Source: Colias croceus
Lineage: Eukaryota > Arthropoda > Insecta > Lepidoptera > Pieridae
Length of the DNA stretch: 64,000 bases
Direction of reading: 5' to 3'
NCBI RefSeq assembly: GCF_905220415.1
Contig: NC_059550.1
Coordinates: 64,501-128,500 of the forward strand
Shown here: piece after piece, positions 33,736 to 59,322 of the stretch
How the letters are laid out: each line of letters begins with the position of its first letter
How positions within the stretch are numbered: position 1 is the first letter of the stretch
Made by a program: the position numbers and the translations under genes
Notes under the pieces: model-generated
Told to the model about the DNA's origin: nothing
The model's database searches: none
Seen by the model: only the letters and a program-made list of their open reading frames with translations

Positions 33736-34916
33736 TTACTTAAATTAATAGACATTTTATATTTACTCAACCTCTCAAATATTAATCGTAAATGTTCTCT
33801 ATGTATATCGGGGTTATCCGATCCTATGATGACGTCATCTATATAACCGAACACGACTGACTGACCTTTGCCCCCTGTACAGTCGCTGCCATAATTCAAT
33901 TGTTCTATGCCTGATAAAACTGTATTATTGATAAATCTTTGAAATGTTTGTGCCGCGTTACGCAGGCCAAACGTCATTCTTGGAAATTCGAAAAGCCCAA
34001 ACGGCGTAATAATGGCTGTTTTTTTAATGTCGTCTGGATTAATACCTATAAAATGATACGCTCTACAAATATCTAACTTTGAAAAAAAATTCTTATTATG
34101 TAACCCATACGTAAAATCTTGTACCCTAGGTATCGGATAACGATCTGGCTTTGTAATTGCGTTTAACATCCTGTAGTCCCCACAGGGTCGGATACCACCA
34201 TCCTTTTTAGGTACAATATGTAAAGGACTGGCCCACTCACTATTTGAAGGTCTACATATGCCTAGCTCTTGCATCAATTGGAATTCCTTTTTAACCCTAT
34301 CGTACCTGTCGGCCGGTAACCTCCTGGCACGCGCGTGCACAGGTGGTCCAGTAGTCTCGATGTGATGATACACGGAATGCTCTGGGACATCCTTGAAGGC
34401 TGGCGGGCGCGTGATGTCCTGAAATTGTTCCAGTAAATCCGCGTAAGGATGGTTGCTATTTATACTTTTAATAGTGCCGAAAAAATGTGTACTTTTAATT
34501 CCACAGACATTTAAACTGGTAACTGAATCGATTAACTTATTATTATACAAATCTACATTTAATTTAAAATTCTTCAAAAAATCGGCACCTATTATTGGCT
34601 GTTTTACATCACATACGACAAAAGGCCATTTAAATGACCGTCTTAGGCCCAACGATAACTCTAAATTACATATTCCATAACATTTAATTTCGCTGTCATT
34701 TGCAGCATACAACTTTAGATCGACTTTTTCGATAGGCTTTCTAACACACCACTTTGGAATGACGGAAATGTTAGCGCCTGTATCGATCAAAAAACTATAT
34801 TTCGTTAAATTATCTCTAATTAATAAACGATGGCTTTTGGTTACCTGACCTTGAGTACATCCGTCCACCGCGCCCACATGTACTCCGTCTAGTTTCCCGA
34901 CTGCTTGGCTCGCCAC
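33675..34916 (-). CDS. Gypsy 2 pol: protease and reverse transcriptase
   Basis: Aspartic protease SFLIDTGANISVIPKW near residue 40 with a canonical DTG, then the reverse transcriptase from about residue 170 (HSVYHHIETTGPPVHARARR), including RPCGDYRMLNAITKPDRYP, FGLFEFPRMTFGLRNAAQTF and the catalytic VFGYIDDVIIGS. It lies in the -1 frame relative to gag and overlaps it by 28 bases, which suggests -1 ribosomal frameshifting for gag-pol. The frame stops at LVSEKK, one base out of register with the RNase H part. Confidence 0.9.
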   Translation of the reverse strand: MASQAVGKLDGVHVGAVDGCTQGQVTKSHRLLIRDNLTKYSFLIDTGANISVIPKWCVRKPIEKVDLKLYAANDSEIKCYGICNLELSLGLRRSFKWPFVVCDVKQPIIGADFLKNFKLNVDLYNNKLIDSVTSLNVCGIKSTHFFGTIKSINSNHPYADLLEQFQDITRPPAFKDVPEHSVYHHIETTGPPVHARARRLPADRYDRVKKEFQLMQELGICRPSNSEWASPLHIVPKKDGGIRPCGDYRMLNAITKPDRYPIPRVQDFTYGLHNKNFFSKLDICRAYHFIGINPDDIKKTAIITPFGLFEFPRMTFGLRNAAQTFQRFINNTVLSGIEQLNYGSDCTGGKGQSVVFGYIDDVIIGSDNPDIHREHLRLIFERLSKYKMSINLSKCVFGQSSIEFLGYLVSEKK

Positions 34917-35716
34917 GCGCAGGGTTGCTCGCAGCGGTTAGCTCTCGATCTGTACCGAAAGTGAAAACGGCACAGCCAGTCCGGGTCTCCAGGTGCTCTT
35001 CTCGGCCGCGATGTCGATCTTCTCCTGAAGTCGGTCCGTCTGTCGTTGCTCCTAGAGCGCTCGCGACCCCTCAGTTCGGCGCGGAGCGCTGCAACCTCCA
35101 GCTCCAATCTGCTCATCTTCTCGTCCGGCTGCTCATCTGTTTCCTTCTTGCATGACACGGCTGCCACATCCCCGACGTTGGTGTATTCGGTAATCTTGTC
35201 TGCCATGGCCGCCAGCTTGTCCAGAGACTGATCTTCACAAACCGCCATGACTGCTCGAACTGATGACGGCATTTTCGACAACCACAGGCTCTTGAGTGTG
35301 TTGTCCGCAATTTGTGCGCTGCGACCCAGATCCTTCATGCGCCTTAAAAACTGGGAGGGTCTTTGCGAACCCAATTCCAGCTCCGACACCAACTTCTGCA
35401 TTTGTCTTTCGGCACTCTCTTCATAAACCTGCAGCAGCCTCTCCTTAAGCGCCGTATACCTGTCCTGGGCGGGTGGTGACATCACGAGGTCGCTGACCTG
35501 CTGAATGGCCTCTTTTCCGAGTTTCGATATGACCAGGTTGAATTTGGTCTCTTCCCCCTGCTTCTGTGGGGCCATCACAGACTCGAACTGTGCGAACCAT
35601 AACCTTGGCAAGTCTGTCCAAAATTCTGGTAGCTTGGTGGACACGCTTATCGATGCCAACGCCGCGCCTGACGCCTCTTCCTTGATCTGCGTGTCTGAAG
35701 CTGCTGCTTTATTCAT
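34889..35716 (-). CDS. Gypsy 2 gag (275 aa)
   Basis: The N-terminal half is a capsid-type gag (PEFWTDLPRLWFAQFESVM, LVSELELGSQRPSQFLRRMK). A coiled-coil segment (MSRLELEVAALRAEL) and an arginine-rich linker follow. It ends in a Cys/His motif WLCRFHFRYRSRANRCEQPC that may bind RNA in place of a zinc knuckle. The ATG at 35716 lies about 220 bases downstream of the 5' LTR. Confidence 0.88.
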   Translation of the reverse strand: MNKAAASDTQIKEEASGAALASISVSTKLPEFWTDLPRLWFAQFESVMAPQKQGEETKFNLVISKLGKEAIQQVSDLVMSPPAQDRYTALKERLLQVYEESAERQMQKLVSELELGSQRPSQFLRRMKDLGRSAQIADNTLKSLWLSKMPSSVRAVMAVCEDQSLDKLAAMADKITEYTNVGDVAAVSCKKETDEQPDEKMSRLELEVAALRAELRGRERSRSNDRRTDFRRRSTSRPRRAPGDPDWLCRFHFRYRSRANRCEQPCAWRAKQSGN

Positions 35717-35919
35717 GATTAAGCCGATGAGTTACTAGCCGATGAGCTTGTGAGCCGCCTGCCGCTGTAGTCGCCACGTGCCACGCGCGCTCTTCGATTG
35801 CGTCACGCTAACTTCCTGTCGCCGTGCCGCGTGGAATTTGATCTCGAACAAAACTTACCCCACAGCCAATGTCACTAATTACGCCGATTCCCTTCACTAC
35901 AAACTTTCTTCGAGAGTTC

Positions 35920-35936
35920 TTCGTCGGGGTCACCAG
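35920..35936 (-). other. Gypsy 2 primer binding site
   Basis: Minus-strand CTGGTGACCCCGACGAA follows the 5' LTR end directly. Confidence 0.8.
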
Positions 35937-36142
35937 TTTAGTGTACAGAGGCTGGGGTCTTCCAATAAAATACTGTATATGCTGAACTACTTTATTACAT
36001 TTATAAATTTATAATTTATTACACGTTAACTTAGATAGGCGAGTGGCAGGCGACTGGCTCTCGCAGGAGTGTCGCCATTCGCCGCGTCACAAACCGCTGA
36101 ATTGACGATATTTGATTACTGTGAATAATAACACACACTACA
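35937..36142 (-). repeat. Gypsy 2 5' LTR
   Basis: Same 206-bp sequence as the 3' LTR; no difference seen by eye. Confidence 0.92.
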
Positions 36143-36146
36143 GATC

Positions 36147-37020
36147 CAATAAAATATGAGTTTATCGTTAAAAATTTCATAATTTCCACTAGATTATTAT
36201 TGTATATTAACTATATATTTGTACTTTTTATTATTTTCTTAATTGCATATACTTAGCCTGTTGCCGCTGCTCAATTCTGTATCTATTCGTTCATATGAAA
36301 TTCCATTCAGAATGTGTTATTATGTGTAATGTTAATTGTATTTGCTGGGTAACATAGTGTCGGAATTAAAAGCTTCTAATTTGTAAGTACAGAGCTGTGT
36401 CTGTGTCTGTACACAGATATTATAATACTATACTAGGTACAGAGTATAAACTTAAAGCATACCAATTTTTTTTGAATCCATTCAGTAGTTCGGTGATACT
36501 TGGTCATCAAACATACTAATCATTCAATTAGACTAGACACTTGAATCGTCATAACATTTACCACCAATTGTATATTATAGCCTATAACCTTTCTTCTAAT
36601 TTTTCAAATTGGAACAGCAGTTTCCGAGATTAACGCGTTCAAGCAAGAAAACAAACAAATTCTTCTTCATTATAATATTAGTTTAGGTTTTCAATGTACA
36701 TTACAGAATTTAAAATGTTACATTTTTATTGTGAAGAAGAAAAAAACATGCAATGCTTATAACTTATAAGCAATAGGTCGGGATTCGTAAATAAAACAAC
36801 AATTTAGTTTAACCCTAACTTTATTATAATATATACAAAAGAAAATATAGAGCGCGTTCGAGCGCGCGGGCCCAGTACTGGCCGACACTGGCCGACATTG
36901 GCCAGCGCTGGCCGGCGACACTGGCCGGGCCCGAATGTCGTCCGAATACAAAATAAAGCATGAAATTTCGATTTCGTGATACAAGTTACATTTTGCCGGT
37001 GAACTTGCAATGAGATTTTA
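36147..37020. other. Intergenic with short repeat pieces
   Basis: No gene recognised. About 36590-36690 (TTCCGAGATTAACGCGTTCAAGCAAG...ATAATATTAGT) resembles the tail of common insect retroposons. At 36871-36935 a CTGGCCGACA-like 9-12 bp unit repeats several times in a GC-rich block. Confidence 0.5.
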
Positions 37021-37130
37021 TATTGATTGTTGAGTTAATACACTCGAGCAGTCACAACTCCAACATTCACTATAACCTTACATCTATTTGGCGGCAGTTA
37101 AGTGTTAGAGCGACCGACGCGCGTCTTACG

Positions 37131-37272
37131 TGTGACACGTGCGACACGTGCAGTACATGTGACACGCGCAGCACATGTGACACCTGCAGTACATGTGACA
37201 CGCGCAGAACATGTGACACGTGCAGTACATGTGACACGCGCAGAACATGTGACACGCGTGACACGTGCGACT
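37131..37272. repeat. 18-bp minisatellite (about 7 units)
   Basis: Degenerate unit close to ACATGTGACACGYGCAGN. Units alternate between a CAGTACATG and a CAGAACATG/CAGCACATG form, giving a 36-bp higher-order period. It lies just 3' of Akt. The open frames across it are low-complexity artefacts (Cys-Asp-Thr repeats). Confidence 0.9.
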
Positions 37273-37621
37273 CGCGGCGTCGGCAGGCCGGCCACACGGT
37301 ACACTCGTTAGTTAATTATAAAGTAAATGCTTTCTCTTCACCCGTCTCGCTCGACATTTTAGGTAGACAAATCCTCGAATTCGTTCCTATTTTATATCTA
37401 TATACGCGTATCCTTATTAAAAAAAACCGCTCACATATAAGTTTACGCTCACACTTCTCACTTATAAAACACAACATCGAGGTCCACTACAGATCGGGTG
37501 TTCATATTCGTAAACGATAATCGAAACATATTGCGATCCAATTTCGGGGGTTCCGGATTCGCTTCTATTATTTCGCTAGCGCAAAAAATCGAATAATCTA
37601 TCGAACGAAACGGACCCACGA

Positions 37622-37702
37622 TCGAGCGGTGGCGGGCGGTGGCGGGCGGTGGCGGGCGGTGGCGGGCGGTGGCCGGCAGTGGCGGACGATGGCTAGTGGC
37701 GG

Positions 37703-37717
<15 letters not shown>
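37622..37717. repeat. GC-rich 10-bp minisatellite at the Akt stop codon
   Basis: GGCGGGCGGT is repeated about five times (37622-37671), then decays into GGCTAGTGGC twice. The second of these contains the Akt stop codon (CTA on the plus strand at 37703-37705). Confidence 0.9.
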
Positions 37718-53162
<15,445 letters not shown>

Positions 53163-53410
53163 AGCCAGCTGCCTCGAGGCCTACCCGTGCTCTTGCGAGC
53201 TGTTTGATAACAAATTTCCACTCCGTCGACGTACCACCACGTTTATGTTTTTACACTTCTCACGTGCGCTTCATCTATGCTGAATCACACCATCGATGTT
53301 AATACTGAGCATTTTTAAAGATAAAAGTGCAAAATAACACTGATTAATAATATTTTTTCCGCCTAGAAAACGACACGATTTAGCGACGTAGCCTCGCGGT
53401 AATAAAGTTA

Positions 53411-55795
53411 ACGATTTAAAAATGCAATGTTATCTGTTGTGCAAATCGACCAATGCTGGTTAAGTGGATATTGCAATACGCCAGAAAGAGAAGGAAGCAT
53501 AAGGTGACATTACGACCATAACATTTTAATATAGTAGCATTATATCCTATTTTGACAAAATAGTTCTATTCTATTCCCACTAGAGGCTTAAATGGCGCCG
53601 TGTCTTGTTTTGTCTTTTTTAACGTTCCGTTACATGCATCTTTATAATATTTCACAATAATATTTTAATGGTATATATTAAAAAAAAAAACTGTTAATAA
53701 AATAATATTATACTGTTAAGTAGTCAAGTCAGTAGTATAATATCAGTATAATTTATTATAATGCTAATTTATAGTAAATATATATATTATATAATTAAAT
53801 ACAATTACAATTTATTCTGTGTTTCGATTTATCGATTTATAGATTTCGATAGAGAAAAAATTTATTACCTATTGAATCCTTGATTGAATCTTATTCGTAA
53901 GGTATTTAATTTATCATATTTTAATATAATGGCATTTACTTGCTTTTAGAAATTATTATTAATTCTTACTTTTCTTTGGATTTCAACAGTAAATTACAAA
54001 GCCATAATTCTACTCTTTATTGTAACTTTTTGCCATTTTACCATGCCAAAATCGGGTTTGTTTATTCGCTGAGCGTTCTAATAAAATTTTCAACCACCAG
54101 ATTACAAAATCGCGACTAAGTTATTGATGATTTTTTCGCTTTGATAATTTTTTAGGCCTTTGTAGGCCTATTATTTATTTATTCATTTATTCAGGAAAAC
54201 AAATTAGGTATTCTTAAATGTTCTTTTCAGAGTGCCGTCTTGCCCTTTTTAGAAAATCGAGGTGGCAACACTGCTCGCGCGCCATTTTCGAATAATTGAT
54301 TTTCAAGTTTGAACCCTAACTGCAATCATTCATGAAAACTAACTATATAATTTTCTAGAAACAAACGTTTGTGTAAGTAGACTGTAATTTTAATACCTGT
54401 AATTTTTTTGAATTTAGTTTCCAGTTCCGTAGTTGTTTATTTTAAAACTTTAACTGAGGAGATAACGTGTGACTATACTTATAGGCATTAGGTAGTAAAA
54501 TAAAATAGGTACGTTAAGTTCATATAATTTTTGGAATTTCAACTACCTATTACCTATGTGGCTATTTCTTTTTTTAACTTACCTATCTATACTAACTGCT
54601 TGTCCCGATTTACTCTATAAAAAAATAGTCTCTGACGCATTAGAGATGTAGGCTTTCTAATGGTGAAAGAATTTTTGAAATCGTTCCAGTTTCAGTAGTT
54701 TTTGAGTACTAATATTACAAACTTAAATAAAAACAAAAGTTTCCTCTTTCAAATATTATTAACAAAGAAAGTCGTGAGATTAGACCACTTATATAGTTAG
54801 ATAACTCAAGAACGGCTGAACAAAAAACGATTACCCAGGCGGAGCCGAGCAAGCAACTACCCTCTTTTAGAAAATATTATGTACCTAGTCTTCGTAGATA
54901 GGAGGCAAATGCATAGTATTTATTTGGTATTATTGCACACACAAATATTTCTGCACTGGACAATTTTATGATGTAGGGAACTACATTTTTCTCTTTTACT
55001 TATCAAAATAAAAGAATTTAATTCATTTGTGATATTATTTAACTGAAAAAACTGAAATAAAAGAATACAATCATTATCTCGCTCTTATGGCGTAATTTGT
55101 TTCTTGTTGTTGTGTTTTATCGTGATCAAAAGAAAACTAAAACCTAAAAAGTAAAAGTTTTGAATTAGGTACACAAAATGCTTTGACAAAGATCTCGCAA
55201 ATTTTGTAATATAAAGGTATATTAATTTTATTGTTTATGACAAAAAAAAACATAAAGGTACCTAATACCATGTCAAGTAGAAAACGTATACCTAAGTTTG
55301 AAAATTGAGCCTACTTAACTTCGTGATTTTTTTTTTATCGAGTCAACTTAATATTTTTTTTAGTTTATTTTTATTTTAAGTTTTTGATCAAACAGAATCC
55401 TCGAAAATATCATGTAAGTAGTTTGAAATAATATTTTATTTTATAGATTTGGTCTTGAATATTACACGTATCATAATAGAAGATTGGTAATTTTGCTTTA
55501 TAAAAACTCAAAGCAATAAAACATTAGAAACCAAGGCAGTTTCAACCTACTATGATAATAATTATAATATAAATTTTAGTGATAACTCAATGCGAGGGTG
55601 ACCTAATTCGAAGAAATCAATGTAACCTATTAAGGTGCATAATGGATTTTAATTATTTTCCCTTTCTTAAAAATCTATAGGTACTCGAGTGTCGAATACT
55701 GAAGTATAAGTATTCGTATTATGTAGTTAGATATCATTATAGATCGGGGAGATTAGCTTGTAGCCTGTAGGGGTAGTTACGTAACGCGGAGTATA
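53411..55795. other. Intergenic between Akt and stoned, no recognisable gene
   Basis: About 2.4 kb of AT-rich DNA with no supported frame. The Akt promoter and any 5' untranslated exons probably lie here but show no clear signature. About 54590-54740 has a degraded retroposon-like tail (TTCAGTAGTTTTTGAGTACTAATATTACAAAC). Confidence 0.5.
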
Positions 55796-56130
55796 TCGGT
55801 GACACTTGAAGTTCAGGGGGCGCGTGACGCGCGAGCGGGCGGGTGCGCGCGGCGGCTGCGCGGAGCGGGTGCACGGGGCGGCTGCGCGAGGCTGCGCGGG
55901 GCTGCGCGGGTCGATAGGGCGCCGCGCTCGCCCCGCCGCGCCGCCTCGCCAGTCTCGAGCGAGCCGCCCAAAGCGCACCACTAGACCCTTAGAAGTGTCA
56001 GTCTGTTGCGATGAAGGTATAGAAGCCCTTTATCCATAGTGCGATAGCGGTATAAATTAGCTGTAGGTGGCGACCGCGGTCCCGGTACGTGCCCGTAGCT
56101 CGCTGTGTGTGCTCGGCGACCACGCCGCGG
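55796..56130 (+). promoter_or_regulatory. GC-rich block upstream of stoned, putative promoter/first exon
   Basis: A sharp rise in GC and CpG content (GCGCGAGCGGGCGGGTGCGC and repeats of GGGGCTGCGCGG) in otherwise AT-rich DNA, about 0.9 kb upstream of the stonedA exon. It is the likeliest place for a first non-coding exon. No TATA box is evident. Inference only. Confidence 0.4.
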
Positions 56131-56613
56131 TCTCGCCCGTACATCGCCTTCATCTTATCTATTGTCCGTCTTCAATGTCGAACACTCATGAACCTTTTAT
56201 CCCATCTCTCGTTTTGTTACGTATCGATTGCTTCAGTCTGCTGTACAGCCGTATAGCGGGCCAGGCATGGGTAGTTACATGTTACCTCATCACGTAGTTA
56301 GATCATCTTCGAAATATTTCTCTATGTTGCATGGCCGTTAGTCAAAATTACGACTGAACTAAATAATTAAATGCGTGTTATAAAAAACAAAATGACTTAC
56401 CTATATATGGATAAAATATATACTTATGCATTTATATAACAAAGCGAATGCTTATAATATTCTTATACCTATTATTTAAATATAATATGTGATTGGTAAT
56501 ATGAAAAGGAGGATGCGCAGTGGGCGACTACATTCATCGTAAAAACGATTTTGTAATTATTTCAGAAGTGACCTACATATTGTGTACTTACAGTGTGAAA
56601 TATATATCCATAC

Positions 56614-56853
56614 TATAATATTATAAATGCGAAAGTAACTCTGTCTGTCTGTCTGTTACACAATCACGCCTAAACTACTGAACCAATTTTCATGAAATTT
56701 AGTATGGAGATATTTTAATACCCGAGAAAGGACATAGGCTACTTTTTATCCCGGGAAAATGACGCAATCCCGGAAATCCCACGGGAACGGAACTATGCGG
56801 GTTTTTCTTTGACTGCACGGGTGGAGCCGCGGGCGGAAACCTAGTTACAAATA
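56614..56853 (-). mobile_element. Lepidopteran retroposon copy (RTE/SINE-like tail)
   Basis: The reverse complement runs TTTCCGCCCGCGGCTCCACCCGTG ... TTCGCATTTATAATATTATAGTAT and aligns with 12088-12307. A CTGT tetranucleotide run lies at 56642-56655. Confidence 0.75.
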
Positions 56854-56974
56854 AAATTAAAATAAAAATAATCAATAATTCTTCTCGCTTGACTGTAGAA
56901 CATCTGATTACTTATTAATTAATAAAAAAAAATATTCTTGTAACTAGTTCCTCCTATAATTAAATTTTTTTACG

Positions 56975-56986
56975 ATTTTTTTTCAG
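56975..56986 (+). other. Splice acceptor of the stoned dicistronic exon
   Basis: A T-rich tract ending TTTTTTTTCAG precedes CAACACGAAAAG, 31 bases before the stonedA ATG. It marks a 5' untranslated intron. Confidence 0.7.
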
Positions 56987-57017
56987 CAACACGAAAAGCA
57001 TTTTATAAATACATATA

Positions 57018-59306
57018 ATGCTAAAGCTACCCAAAGGCCTTAAGAAAAAGAAGAAAGGGAAAAAATCAAAACGCAAAGGCGAAGAAGAACTCTTTACCGA
57101 AGAAGAATTAGAAAAGTATAGACGAGAACACCAGCAAAAAGCTGAAAACGGAGAAGGATCAGCTAAAGAGAATGAAGAGTGGTCCAAGTTCAAAGATTTA
57201 ACTACCGGCGTTGATTCAGTTCTCAAGAAAACTCAAGGGGACTTAGATCGCATAAAATCGACTTCATTTTTTCAACGTGTAACCATAAAAAATGAACTAA
57301 AGCCAGTTGAAACAGAAAAACCAGTGCGCCCTGTAGTTGAGGTTACTGAAGCTGACTTTCCTCACTTAGCACAGGCAGCTGCTGACACAGACGGAGATAA
57401 AAGTGATTACGGTGTTACTGACGACGAGTCGGAGGAGGAAGAAGAAGACTACGATATCTTCGATACATCATATATAGACGCCGTCCAACGTGGTGAAGTT
57501 AAACTTGCTTACGTTCCTGATTCTCCAGAGGAGTCAAAGGACGACGATATATTCGATACATCCTACGTAAACGCGTTAATAAAAGGTCAAGAAGTCAAGT
57601 CTTCTAAAAATAAAAAAGGATTAGATATTGGAATTGCTGTTGAAGTCCTTACTGGTCGTATAGATAATGTGAAAGTCACAACTAAGAAACCAACCAAAAG
57701 AACTATACCAGGTGATTTGTTACTCGAAGACGATGATAAAAGTTCGGTTTTAGAAAGTAAAGTTGTTGAAGAGCCCGTTGAAAAGAGTATTTTAGATCTT
57801 GATGCTGACATTCCTATAACAGCACCCATTGATCTAAGTACTTCGCTTATACAACACATTAAAAAAGAAGTACATCAAGAAGATCAAGAATGCCCAACGT
57901 CTAATGTTGTTGAGGAAAATCCTAGCGAAGAAGAAATCGATGAATTCACTTTATTAGCAGCCGAATCTCTTGAAACAAAAGCCGAGGTTATTAAATTAGA
58001 TGAGAGTGAAATAAAAATTGAACCAGTTTTACAAGATTCATGGTCTGCCTTTGAAGCAAATACAAAAGAGTCGGTATTTGCTGAGGGAATAGTTGAAGAT
58101 CAACTTGATGTTCTAGATCCTTATATTGACCAGGACGATCCTTTTGACACCAGCTTTGCAGATGCTGTTGTTCCTTCCACAAATTTATACAATTTAAAAC
58201 AAGAAGCTGCTGTATTGGAGGAAGATGATGATTTCGATCCCCGTGCAGATGAAGTACAGGTGCATTTAAATAATAGGAGGAAGTCATCTGTACGAATTCA
58301 TTTGACGGATCCTTCTGGAGTTAGGGAGTCCATAACATCTGATGATATTATTGACAATCACTTAAACGAACCAACAAGAGATTTGTTAGGAGGAAGCACT
58401 ACTGATCTAACACAGCTAGGTGATTCACCCTTAGATCCAGTTGATTTGAATGACATTGATCCATTCGATACTACTATTGTTGATAAAATTGTAGCTCCAG
58501 GCAGAGTGGAGTTAAAATTACTGGAGGAAGAACTGATTGATCCCACACCTGTGACAATTTATAAGGTTCCTAGTGATCCCGATTTTGATCCTCGCGCTGA
58601 TGAAGTAATCGATAAAAAAACAGAAAGAAGAGCGTCTCGTCCAGAAAATTTAACAGTTAGCAAAAGTGTGGTATTTGATGTCGATGGTGTAAATGATGTA
58701 AACTGTTTGGACAGCAAAGCAAAACCAACGAAACCTTTAACACCGTATTATAGTCGTGAAGTTTCGATCACAGAAGATTTAAGCGAAGAAACCGAAGCTG
58801 CAGATAGATTTCCAAGTAATTTACAAAGAACTCGTTCTGACGAAGATTTTACTGCACATCCTCCTGTTAATACTAAGCGACGACATTCGGAATACCCGAA
58901 ATCGGAGCAGACCGTTTCGATACAAAGCGATTTGCTTCAGAGCGGAGACGTTGATTTACCGATAAAGGTTTTAACTCCCTCAGGTCCACCGCAAAACGCA
59001 TCGATAGACCAAGAGGTTGAAGACCCTTTTGATACCTCGTTTGCTAGTAATATTAACCCAAGTAAAACTGAACTCAGATTATTAGCTAAAGAATTTTCTT
59101 GTGAAGATACAGATATACCAGTAAATGAAAATAAAGATTTACTGGAAACGGATGACGACTTGTTTCAAATAAAAGCACTGACACCAGAGCCCCTTGAGAC
59201 TACTCAAGACACTGAAGATTTTGATCCATTTGATACATCTTTTGCAAATAATCTAACACCAGGAAAAACAGAAGTGAAGCTTCTAGAATCTGAATTTTTG
59301 AATTGA
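57018..59306 (+). CDS. stnA: Stoned A (762 aa), first cistron
   Basis: Starts MLKLPKGLKKKKKGKKSKRK, the highly basic N-terminus typical of insect StonedA, followed by EEELFTEEELEKYRREHQQK. The acidic body carries six D-[PI]-F-D-T motifs at about residues 146, 177, 374, 481, 669 and 736, several followed by a K-x-E-[LV]-[KR]-L-L block, plus two FDPRADEV repeats. DPF-type motifs bind the AP-2 appendage; StonedA works with StonedB in synaptic-vesicle endocytosis (known from Drosophila). It is encoded in one uninterrupted exon and followed 16 bases later by stonedB. Confidence 0.92.
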   Translation: MLKLPKGLKKKKKGKKSKRKGEEELFTEEELEKYRREHQQKAENGEGSAKENEEWSKFKDLTTGVDSVLKKTQGDLDRIKSTSFFQRVTIKNELKPVETEKPVRPVVEVTEADFPHLAQAAADTDGDKSDYGVTDDESEEEEEDYDIFDTSYIDAVQRGEVKLAYVPDSPEESKDDDIFDTSYVNALIKGQEVKSSKNKKGLDIGIAVEVLTGRIDNVKVTTKKPTKRTIPGDLLLEDDDKSSVLESKVVEEPVEKSILDLDADIPITAPIDLSTSLIQHIKKEVHQEDQECPTSNVVEENPSEEEIDEFTLLAAESLETKAEVIKLDESEIKIEPVLQDSWSAFEANTKESVFAEGIVEDQLDVLDPYIDQDDPFDTSFADAVVPSTNLYNLKQEAAVLEEDDDFDPRADEVQVHLNNRRKSSVRIHLTDPSGVRESITSDDIIDNHLNEPTRDLLGGSTTDLTQLGDSPLDPVDLNDIDPFDTTIVDKIVAPGRVELKLLEEELIDPTPVTIYKVPSDPDFDPRADEVIDKKTERRASRPENLTVSKSVVFDVDGVNDVNCLDSKAKPTKPLTPYYSREVSITEDLSEETEAADRFPSNLQRTRSDEDFTAHPPVNTKRRHSEYPKSEQTVSIQSDLLQSGDVDLPIKVLTPSGPPQNASIDQEVEDPFDTSFASNINPSKTELRLLAKEFSCEDTDIPVNENKDLLETDDDLFQIKALTPEPLETTQDTEDFDPFDTSFANNLTPGKTEVKLLESEFLN

Positions 59307-59322
59307 GAGAAATAAAATAAAA
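59307..59322 (+). other. Stoned intercistronic spacer (16 nt)
   Basis: GAGAAATAAAATAAAA separates the TGA of stonedA from the ATG of stonedB (context AAAATGG). There is no splice site or promoter signature in it. Confidence 0.85.

Larger units (their letters stand above)
31296..36142 (-). mobile_element. Ty3/Gypsy LTR retrotransposon 2, nearly intact
   Basis: 206-bp LTRs (31296-31501 and 35937-36142) look identical by eye, with a 4-bp duplication GATC on each side (31292-31295 and 36143-36146). Minus-strand TGGTGACCCCGACGAAG follows the 5' LTR, and a T-rich/G-rich polypurine tract precedes the 3' LTR. Gag, protease, reverse transcriptase, RNase H and integrase are all present. One frameshift in pol near 33685 is the only lesion I see, so insertion is recent. 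Confidence 0.92.

Noticed and set aside
37023..37520. 165-codon plus frame rich in Cys-Asp-Thr
   Set aside because: Its composition is produced by the 18-bp minisatellite; no start context or homologous domain.
55727..56297. Short Arg/Ala-rich frames in the GC-rich block
   Set aside because: Composition-driven frames on both strands without motifs; a promoter or untranslated exon is more likely.
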